14,505 bases of DNA from DASPKS01 sp035628035 (GTDB taxonomy: Bacteria > Bacteroidota > Rhodothermia > Rhodothermales > Rubricoccaceae): positions 1 through 14,505 of the forward strand of contig DASPKS010000106.1 in NCBI GenBank assembly GCA_035628035.1. Reading direction: 5' to 3'. Positions 6,479-12,676 of the stretch are shown here, one piece after another. A program made the translations under genes and the position numbers. Each line of letters opens with the position of its first letter. The first letter of the stretch is position 1. The notes beneath the pieces were generated by a model that was not told where the DNA came from, did not search any database, and worked only from the letters and a program-made list of their open reading frames with translations.

Positions 6479-7234
6479 ATGCCGCTCTACGCCTTCCTCA
6501 TCACCGCTGCAACGCTGCTCGCGCTCGCGTGCGGGGCTGACGCTCTGGACCCCATGCCTCCTCCAGCGGCCACGACCGCCACGCCGGTCGCCGTGGTTGA
6601 GTTGTTCACCTCGGAAGGGTGCTCGTCGTGTCCGCCGGCCGACGCGCTGCTCAAGGAGCTCGTAGCCGAAGACCGCGCGGGGGTACTCGCGCTCTCGTTC
6701 CACGTGGACTACTGGGACGACCTCGGCTGGCGCGACCCGTTCTCTAGCGTCGCCTTCTCGAACCGCCAGCGCGCCTATGCCCGCGCACGCGGCGACGGCC
6801 GCGTATACACCCCCCAGATGGTCCTGAACGGAACCACCGCGTTCGTTGGCTCGCGCCGTGCGGAGGCCCGCCGCCACCTCGACGCCGCGCTGTCCCATCC
6901 CGCGGAGGTACCCGTAACGCTCACCGTCCGCCGCGACGGCCGCGCGCTCGAAGCCACCTACGCCGTGACGGGCGCGCCCGAGGGCGCGGTGCTCCACCTT
7001 GCGCTCGTGCAGCGGAGCGCCGACGTGCGCGTGGGTCGCGGCGAGAACGGCGGCCGGCGGCTCCGCCACGCCAACGTCGTTCGCGTCTTCCAGACGGTCG
7101 ACGCCGGTTCGGGCACCGCTACCCTTCGCCTCCCTGAGGGGCTCGAGGGGGCGAACGCCGCCGTGGCTGCCTACGTCCAGCAGGGCGCGACGGGCACCGT
7201 CCTCGGCGGCGCGTGGAGTGCGCCCGGCGCCTAG
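6479..7234 (+). CDS. DUF1223 thioredoxin-fold protein
   Basis: This 251-residue protein belongs to the DUF1223 family (COG5429), secreted proteins with a thioredoxin-like fold and no established function. Typical motifs are present: VVELFTSEGCSSCPPAD (39-55) with a Cys48-x-x-Cys51 redox pair, HVDYWDDLGWRDPF (75-88), YTPQMVLNG (110-118) with a probable cis-proline, and RGENGGRRLRHANVVR in the C-terminal half. The N-terminus is hydrophobic (residues 3-18), but it lacks the usual basic residues and its ALAC is a poor lipobox, so export is likely but the type of signal is uncertain. The preceding 78 bases after the terminator show no clear promoter. Its TAG stop (7232-7234) overlaps the TAG of the convergent binding-protein gene within CTAG. 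Confidence 0.9.
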   Translation: MPLYAFLITAATLLALACGADALDPMPPPAATTATPVAVVELFTSEGCSSCPPADALLKELVAEDRAGVLALSFHVDYWDDLGWRDPFSSVAFSNRQRAYARARGDGRVYTPQMVLNGTTAFVGSRRAEARRHLDAALSHPAEVPVTLTVRRDGRALEATYAVTGAPEGAVLHLALVQRSADVRVGRGENGGRRLRHANVVRVFQTVDAGSGTATLRLPEGLEGANAAVAAYVQQGATGTVLGGAWSAPGA

Positions 7235-8256
7235 CTGCCCGCCTCGCTCAGGTATTCAGCGCCGCGTCCCTTGATGCGCTCCTCCCACACGCGCATCCAC
7301 TCCGGCCCCTCGCGGGCGAGGCGGGCCCAGTCGAGCGGCATCGGGCGGAGGTCGAGGGTTCGCATCCACTCGGGGAGGCTGTCGCGCGGGACGTCGGTGC
7401 GGGCGGGGAGGCGGTGGAAGCGGCGGGCCTGGTCGACGAGCGCCTCCGTCGAGGTCACGAACTCGTAGAACTCCCGGGCCCGCGCGGCATGCGGCGCGCC
7501 GCGCACGAGCGCAATGGCGTCCACGACGACGGGCGTGCCGGAAGTGGGGAGCACGTATGCGAAGGGGTAGCCGTACTCGGAGCGCTGGATGTAGGTGTCC
7601 GGCATGTTCCAGAGGGTGAGGTCGCCCTCGCCGCGCGCGAGCTGGAGGTAGAGCTGCGTCGGGTTGGCGGCGTACCCCTTCGTGTTCTGGTCGAGCCGGG
7701 CCAGCCAGCGGTACCCCTCCTCGACGCTCGGCTGCCGGAGGATCAGCGCACCGAAGAGGATCCGCATGGTGCCCGACTCCAGCGGGGACCGGATGAGGAT
7801 GCGGTCGCGGTAGCGCGGGTCGAGGAGGTCGTCCCAGTCGCGCGGGAGGTCGGCGGCCGCGAGCGCGCGGTCGTTGTAGGTGAGGACCTCCGGCGTGAGG
7901 AACGTCCCGAACCAGCGCGCGCTGTCGTCGCGGGCGTCGGGGCCGACGGCGCCGGCCCAGGTGGGCGTATACGGCTCGAGGAGCCCTTCGGCGGCGGCCT
8001 GCATGAACAGCGTCTGGGGGGCGCCCCACCACACGCTCGCCTGGGGGTTCGCGCGCTCAGTGCGGAGGCGGTCGAGGGCCTCCTGGCTCCCCATGTCGAG
8101 CCACTGCACGTCCACCTCGGGGTGCGCGGCCTCGTAGGCCGCCTCGTAGGCCGAGAGCAACTCCTGCCCGTGCGGGGAGTAGACGACGAGGCGCTCGCGG
8201 TCATCCCCGCAGCCAGTGACGGCGAGGATCAGGAAGAGGGCTAGGAGCCGGTGCAA
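7231..8256 (-). CDS. ABC transporter substrate-binding lipoprotein (AfuA/FbpA-like)
   Basis: This is a 341-residue periplasmic solute-binding protein of the type used for ferric iron and related substrates (COG1840-like). The sequence MHRLLALFLILAVTGC is a short lipoprotein signal with the cysteine at residue 16. The mature part starts with the typical LVVYSPHGQELLSAYEAAYE, followed by DVQWLDMGSQEALDRLRTE and by ANPQASVWWGAP, which match the first lobe of this family; TYNDRALAAADLPRDWDDLLDPRY is also characteristic. The start is a TTG at 8256-8254; no ATG or GTG is available that keeps the signal sequence. No permease or ATPase gene is nearby, so it is an orphan binding protein and the substrate cannot be named. 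It lies 35 bases downstream of the small antitoxin-like gene. Confidence 0.82.
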   Translation of the reverse strand: MHRLLALFLILAVTGCGDDRERLVVYSPHGQELLSAYEAAYEAAHPEVDVQWLDMGSQEALDRLRTERANPQASVWWGAPQTLFMQAAAEGLLEPYTPTWAGAVGPDARDDSARWFGTFLTPEVLTYNDRALAAADLPRDWDDLLDPRYRDRILIRSPLESGTMRILFGALILRQPSVEEGYRWLARLDQNTKGYAANPTQLYLQLARGEGDLTLWNMPDTYIQRSEYGYPFAYVLPTSGTPVVVDAIALVRGAPHAARAREFYEFVTSTEALVDQARRFHRLPARTDVPRDSLPEWMRTLDLRPMPLDWARLAREGPEWMRVWEERIKGRGAEYLSEAGS

Positions 8257-8291
8257 GGGGGCGGGAGCAGGGGTGCCCCCGAATCTACCCC

Positions 8292-8507
8292 TCAGGCCTG
8301 CCCCTCGATGGCGGCGAACCCGCGGGGCTGCCGGCCCATGCGGCGCTCGCTGGCCTCGACCTCGCGGATCGCCTCGGCGAGCGCCATCTCACTGAGGGCG
8401 TCCTCGACGATCTCGTGGAGCAGGTCCCGTTGTTCGTGGAGCGCCTCGGCGAGCGCGTCCTTGAGGAGGGCCTTGAGGGTGCCCTCCGGCAGGTCGGAAG
8501 TAGGCAT
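8292..8507 (-). CDS. Small antitoxin-like helical protein, no partner toxin
   Basis: This 71-residue protein starts at ATG 8507-8505 and is almost entirely charged amphipathic helix: LKALLKDALAEALHEQRDLL followed by HEIVEDALSEMALAEAIREVEASE. The pattern, an acidic IVEDALSEMALAEAIREVE core preceded by a leucine/lysine-rich helix, resembles small antitoxins of RelB-like type found beside RelE/ParE toxins, but no DNA-binding fold can be assigned from sequence alone. The usual toxin gene is absent: the next gene downstream is the substrate-binding protein. The C-terminal end RRMGRQPRGFAAIEGQA does not resemble a known motif. A longer frame from 9308 would run antisense-like through the transglycosylase gene, so it is rejected. 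That this is a real gene is fairly likely; the antitoxin role is inference. Confidence 0.62.
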   Translation of the reverse strand: MPTSDLPEGTLKALLKDALAEALHEQRDLLHEIVEDALSEMALAEAIREVEASERRMGRQPRGFAAIEGQA

Positions 8508-8601
8508 GGCGAACGCGGCGGCAGTCAGAGGGACGGGAAGGTACCGCCCGCCTCGGAAAGGGAAAGCCCACTTACGGGTGCCCCCTGGGGGCGATGCGGT
8601 G

Positions 8602-8618
8602 CCCCTCAGGCCGAGGGG
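8602..8618 (-). other. Small hairpin overlapping the transglycosylase stop codon
   Basis: CCCCTC (8602-8607) and GAGGGG (8613-8618) form a perfect 6-base stem around AGGCC, overlapping the TGA stop at 8608-8606. Just beyond it, at 8580-8592, is the perfect palindrome GCCCCC-T-GGGGGC. Neither is followed by a T run on the minus strand, so I do not call a standard terminator. They could slow or partly end transcription before the antitoxin-like gene, or be chance in GC-rich DNA. Confidence 0.3.
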
Positions 8619-10183
8619 ACGAACTGCCGGTAGTGCTCGAACCGGTCGAGGATGCGGGCCACGTACTCCACCGGCTCCAGCCCCCGGCAGAACCCGTGGC
8701 GCACGACGGGGTCGGTGTAGAACCGCGCCTCCGACTTGCGGAGGAGCCAGAACGCCACGTCGCGCCACCGCTTGTCGTCGCCGCCGTAGCGGCGGGCGAG
8801 GCGCTGGGCGTCCATGACGTGGCCTGCCCCGGCGTTGTAGGAGGCGAGGACGAACTTCAGCCGCTCGCGGGGGTCGGGGATCGTCTCGCGCCAGTAGTTC
8901 TCGTCCAGCCAGCGGAGGTAGCGCACAGCCGCCGACACGTTCTGCTCGGGGTCGTAGGCGTCGCGCACGCCGAGGTCGCCGGCCGTGCCGGGCATGAGCT
9001 GGAGCAGCCCCATCGCGCCGGCCCACGACGTGGCGCGTGGCTGGAAGCGCGACTCCTGGTACGTCTGCGCGGCGAGGAGCCGCCAGTCCCAGTCGATGGT
9101 GGCGGCGTACCGCCTGAGGAGGGCGTCGTAGTCGGAGAGGGTGCCGGTCTCGGACGTGAGGTACCGGCTCTCGACGCGCTCCTGGAAGCCGCGCGGGTCC
9201 ACGAAGTACTTCTCGTAGAGCCGCACGAACGCCGGGTCGTCGCGGTGGCGGACGATCCACTCGTCGAGCGTGCGGAGGAGGGCCGGCGCATTCCCGCGCA
9301 CGGCCCACGTGATCGGGTGCGGCTCGCCGACGGCGGGGGTCACGGCGAGGTTCGTGAAGTAGCTCTCCTCCAGCCGCGCCACGTTCTCCTCGGCGACGGT
9401 GTAGCGGACGGCCCCCCCGGCCACATCGCGGATGAGCCGCTCGCTCGACGTATCCACCTGCACCACCTTGATCTCACCGGTGACGCGGTCCTCCAGCTCG
9501 ATGAGGCGGTCCACGTAGGGGTGCCCCTCGGGCATGACGACCTCCTCCCCCGCCAGGTCCTCGGGCGCCCGGATGTAACGGACGGCCAGGCGGAGGACAT
9601 CCTGGAGCCGCTGCCCCGTCGTGCGGGCTTCCCGGGCCGCCGCGCGGCCGGCGGGCGGGCGCTCCGGCGCGACAACGGAATCGTTCCCGGCCATCGCCGA
9701 GTCCACCTGCGGCGAGAGGGCGCCCGTCGGGGCCTCGCCCTCGCGCTGGACCACGACCGGCCGCGTCTCGTAGAGCGCGGCGCTGTAGCGGAAGTGGACG
9801 GTGTCGACGTCGGTGGGGACGAGCCGCGCGGCGGCGATGTCGCCCTCGCCCCGGTTGAGCATGGGGAGGAGGCTGTCCCGTGGGACGACGCGCATCTGGA
9901 GCGAGACGCCGAGCTCCTTGGCGAACTCCTGGAGCAGCTCGAACTCGAACCCCATCGCCTGGCCCCGGTAGAGGAAGTACGAGGTGGCGTTGGAGGAGGT
10001 GAGCGCGTAGAGGGTGTCCCGCTGGAGGATCGTCGGGAGGTCGCGGTAGACCGGCGGCGGGAGGTGGGGGACGCGCTCGGGCGCGCGGGCGGAGAAGTAG
10101 GCCGCCAGGACGAGGCCCGGCACGACGAACAGGAGCAGGAAGGCCGCCACGCGGCGCTTCCCGGCGCGGGTACCGAACAGCAT
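8606..10183 (-). CDS. mltF: Membrane-bound lytic murein transglycosylase, MltF-like
   Basis: This enzyme cleaves peptidoglycan glycan strands, forming 1,6-anhydromuropeptides. The 525-residue protein has an N-terminal membrane anchor (about 13-30), an amino-acid-binding-protein-like (SBP_bac_3) regulatory domain from about 50 to 330, and a C-terminal SLT domain. In the SLT domain the catalytic Glu377 lies in QESRF, followed by SWAGAMGLLQLMPGTA (386-401) and ASYNAGAGHV (447-456). This two-domain layout defines MltF. Residues about 147-200 form a Pro/Ala/Arg-rich insertion between the two lobes of the binding domain, not seen in the E. coli protein. The start ATG at 10183-10181 gives a normal basic-then-hydrophobic N-terminus. 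It lies 65 bases downstream of the helicase gene, on the same strand. Confidence 0.93.
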   Translation of the reverse strand: MLFGTRAGKRRVAAFLLLFVVPGLVLAAYFSARAPERVPHLPPPVYRDLPTILQRDTLYALTSSNATSYFLYRGQAMGFEFELLQEFAKELGVSLQMRVVPRDSLLPMLNRGEGDIAAARLVPTDVDTVHFRYSAALYETRPVVVQREGEAPTGALSPQVDSAMAGNDSVVAPERPPAGRAAAREARTTGQRLQDVLRLAVRYIRAPEDLAGEEVVMPEGHPYVDRLIELEDRVTGEIKVVQVDTSSERLIRDVAGGAVRYTVAEENVARLEESYFTNLAVTPAVGEPHPITWAVRGNAPALLRTLDEWIVRHRDDPAFVRLYEKYFVDPRGFQERVESRYLTSETGTLSDYDALLRRYAATIDWDWRLLAAQTYQESRFQPRATSWAGAMGLLQLMPGTAGDLGVRDAYDPEQNVSAAVRYLRWLDENYWRETIPDPRERLKFVLASYNAGAGHVMDAQRLARRYGGDDKRWRDVAFWLLRKSEARFYTDPVVRHGFCRGLEPVEYVARILDRFEHYRQFVPSA

Positions 10184-10209
10184 GAGAGGAGCGAAGAACC
10201 AGAGGGGCC

Positions 10210-10225
10210 CGGGGCCTACGCCCCG
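10210..10225 (-). other. Hairpin between the helicase and transglycosylase genes
   Basis: On the minus strand CGGGGC pairs with GCCCCG around the loop GTAG, in the 65-base gap after the helicase stop. The tract after it, GGCCCCTCTGGTTCTT, is only weakly T-rich. It may be an inefficient terminator or an intercistronic processing structure. Confidence 0.35.
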
Positions 10226-10248
10226 TCCTCCCGGAGGGTCCCGCCCAC

Positions 10249-12612
10249 TCAGCCGAGCACGCGGAGGCGGGCGAACTTCAGCTTCAGCTTCTTCTGCCCC
10301 ACCGAGCGGAAGAACACCGTCGCCGTGGCGCGGTCGCCGGTCCCTTCGAGCGCGATCACCTTCCCCGCCCCGAACGTCTCGTGGTGGACCTCCGTGCCGG
10401 GCACGACGGGGGCCTCCCCCTCCTCGTACTCGATGCGCCGGTCGCCGTCGTCCACCTCGCGCCGCTTGGGCGCGTCGGGGCGGAGGCTCTGGCGGTAGTA
10501 GTGCGCGCCGAGGCCGCTGTAGTCGGGCGACGAGGCCGGGCGCCGCTGGAGTCGGACCTCGTCGTCGAGGGAGAACCGGTTGGGGCGGCCCTGGAACGCC
10601 TGCCCGGCCTCCGTCTGGATGATCCCGTCGCCGTCGACCTCGTCGAGGAAGCGGCTGCGGAGGCTGCCCTGCTGCTCGCCATAGCGGTAGCGGCTCCGCG
10701 CGTAGGAGAGGAAGAGGAGCTCCTGCGCCCGCGTGACGCCCACGTAGAACAGCCGCCGCTCCTCCTCCAGCTCCTTCGGGTCCTGCGCCGCGACGGCGAG
10801 GGGGAAGAGCCCCTCTTCGAGGCCCGTCACGAACACCACCTTGAACTCCAGCCCCTTCGAGGCGTGGAGCGTCATGAGGGTCACGCGGTTGTCGTCCTCC
10901 TGCAAGGAATCCACGTCGGCGACGAGGGAGACCTCCTGGAGGAACGCGCTGAGCGTGCGGCCCTCACCGCCCTGGGTGAACTCGGCGACGGCGTTGAGGA
11001 GCTCGTGGACGTTCTCCAGCCGGGCCATGCTCTCCGGCGTGTTCTCGTCGCGGTACGACGCCATGAGGCCCGAGCCGGCGATGAGCTCCCGCGCGAGGTC
11101 GTCGGCGGGGGTGGTCTCGGCCTTGGCGGCGTGGCGCGCGATGAGGAAGGCGAAGTCCTCGACGGCTTTCGCGGCGCGGCCTGCGAGGCCGGCGTCGGCG
11201 GGCTCCTGGAGGGTCTGCCAGAGCGAGAGCCCGTGCTCGGCCGCGTAGGTGCGGAGCTGCTCGACGCTCTTGTCCCCCACCCCGCGCGTCGGCTCGTTGA
11301 TCACGCGGAGCAGGCTCACCTGGTCGTTCGGGTTGACGGCGAGCCGGAGGTAGGCCAGCGCGTCTTTGATCTCCTTGCGCTGGTAGAACGACACCCCGCC
11401 GACGAGGCGGTACGGGATGCCACCTCGCCGGAGGGCCTCTTCCACCGAGCGGCTCTGCGCGTTGGTGCGGTAGAGCACGGCGAAGTCGTTCCACCGGAGG
11501 CCCGCCCGCGCGGCGAGGTCGCGGATGGTGCGCTCGACCTTCTGCGCCTCGTCGCGCTCGGAGAGGGCCTCCATCAGCCGCACCGGCTCGCCCTCTACGT
11601 TCTCGGTCCAGAGCTCCTTGTCGAGGCGGCCCTTGTTCTGGCGGATGATGCGGTCGGCGAGGCGGAGGATTTTCTGCGTCGAGCGGTAGTTCTGCTCCAG
11701 ACGGATCGTCGTCGCCTCGGGGTAGTCCTTCTGGAACGAGAGGATGTTCTGGATGTCGGCGCCGCGGAAGGCGTAGATGCTCTGGGCGTCGTCGCCGACG
11801 ACGCAGAGGTTCCGGTGGCGCGCGGCGAGGAGCTTGGCGAGGAGGTACTGCGCGCGGTTGGTGTCCTGGTACTCGTCGATGTGGAGGTACTTCCACCGGC
11901 GCTGCCACGCCTCCAGCACGTCGGGGTGGTTCTGGAACAGCCGGATGGGCCACCCGAGGAGGTCGTCGAAGTCCATCGCGTTGGCGCGGCGGAGGGCCTC
12001 CTCGTAGGGGGCGAAGAGCTTGGCGGCGGCCTCGTCGAGGGGGTCGGCGGCGAGGCGGGCGTACTCGTCGGGGGTGACGAGGTGGTTCTTGGCGCCGGAG
12101 ATCCGCCCGCGCACGGCGCGCGGCGGCACGCGCTTGGGGTCGACGGCGTACCGCGGCATCAGCTCCTTCAGGACGCGCTCGGTGTCGTCGGTGTCGTAGA
12201 TCGTGAAGTCCTTCGTGAACCCGACGCGCTCGGCCTCGCGGCGGAGGACCCGCGCGAAGACGGCGTGGAACGTCCCCATCCACATCCCCTTCGCCTTCGC
12301 CTCGCCGACGAGCTTGACGACCCGCTCGCGCATCTCGCGGGCGGCCTTGTTGGTGAAGGTGAGGGCGAGGATCTGGTTCGGGAACGCCTTCCCGGCGGCG
12401 AGGAGGTACGCAATGCGGTGCGTGAGCGTGCGCGTCTTCCCCGAGCCTGGCCCGGCCACGATCATCACCGGCCCGTCGGCGGCGCGGACGGCCTCGCGCT
12501 GGGCCTCGTTGAGCCCGGTCAGGAGGCGCTCGACGGCCGCGGCGTCGGCGTCGGGCAGGGCCGGCTCGTGGACGGCGAGGGGGTGGTCCGGCGGGAGGGA
12601 GTAGGTGCGCAT
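10249..12612 (-). CDS. pcrA: ATP-dependent DNA helicase PcrA/UvrD (superfamily 1A)
   Basis: This 3'-5' DNA helicase is used in nucleotide excision repair, mismatch repair and removal of RecA filaments. The protein is 787 residues, a normal UvrD/PcrA length. The helicase motifs are all present: the Q motif LNEAQREAV (34-42), Walker A GPGSGKT (54-60), LTFTNKAAREM (84-94), GTFHAVFARVLRR, DEYQDT (246-251), GDDAQSIYAFRG (273-284), NYRST (309-313), VTLMTLHASKGLEF (577-590) and EERRLFYVGVTRA (617-629). The C-terminal 45 residues (HHETFGAGKVIALEG and following) form the small Tudor-like domain that binds RNA polymerase in PcrA and UvrD. The start is ATG 12612-12610. It is 64 bases downstream of the secreted-protein gene, with its own candidate promoter in the gap. 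Confidence 0.97.
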   Translation of the reverse strand: MRTYSLPPDHPLAVHEPALPDADAAAVERLLTGLNEAQREAVRAADGPVMIVAGPGSGKTRTLTHRIAYLLAAGKAFPNQILALTFTNKAAREMRERVVKLVGEAKAKGMWMGTFHAVFARVLRREAERVGFTKDFTIYDTDDTERVLKELMPRYAVDPKRVPPRAVRGRISGAKNHLVTPDEYARLAADPLDEAAAKLFAPYEEALRRANAMDFDDLLGWPIRLFQNHPDVLEAWQRRWKYLHIDEYQDTNRAQYLLAKLLAARHRNLCVVGDDAQSIYAFRGADIQNILSFQKDYPEATTIRLEQNYRSTQKILRLADRIIRQNKGRLDKELWTENVEGEPVRLMEALSERDEAQKVERTIRDLAARAGLRWNDFAVLYRTNAQSRSVEEALRRGGIPYRLVGGVSFYQRKEIKDALAYLRLAVNPNDQVSLLRVINEPTRGVGDKSVEQLRTYAAEHGLSLWQTLQEPADAGLAGRAAKAVEDFAFLIARHAAKAETTPADDLARELIAGSGLMASYRDENTPESMARLENVHELLNAVAEFTQGGEGRTLSAFLQEVSLVADVDSLQEDDNRVTLMTLHASKGLEFKVVFVTGLEEGLFPLAVAAQDPKELEEERRLFYVGVTRAQELLFLSYARSRYRYGEQQGSLRSRFLDEVDGDGIIQTEAGQAFQGRPNRFSLDDEVRLQRRPASSPDYSGLGAHYYRQSLRPDAPKRREVDDGDRRIEYEEGEAPVVPGTEVHHETFGAGKVIALEGTGDRATATVFFRSVGQKKLKLKFARLRVLG

Positions 12613-12631
12613 CGGGCGGCGGCGGCTCCCG

Positions 12632-12639
12632 CAAACATA
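12632..12639 (-). promoter_or_regulatory. Candidate Bacteroidota-type -7 box for the helicase gene
   Basis: On the minus strand TATGTTTG is an exact match to the Bacteroidota -7 consensus TAnnTTTG. It stands out from the surrounding GC-rich DNA and lies 19 bases before the ATG at 12612, so the transcript would have a short leader and no Shine-Dalgarno sequence. No good -33 element is visible. It is the best promoter candidate in the window. Confidence 0.45.
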
Positions 12640-12676
12640 ACCCGCCGGCCCGGCCTCGTTCCGGGTAGGTTATCCA

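Noticed and set aside
8580..8592. Perfect palindrome GCCCCC-T-GGGGGC as a terminator
   Set aside because: A one-base loop cannot form a normal hairpin and there is no T tract on either side.
8508..9308. Long upstream extension of the antitoxin-like frame
   Set aside because: The extension is a shadow of the mltF gene in another frame of the same strand, rich in Arg and Pro; only the segment from ATG 8507 looks like a protein.
8594..10498. A plus-strand open frame of 634 codons opposite the transglycosylase gene
   Set aside because: It mirrors a gene with intact catalytic motifs on the minus strand and has the same shadow composition, with no signal, helix pattern or motif of its own.
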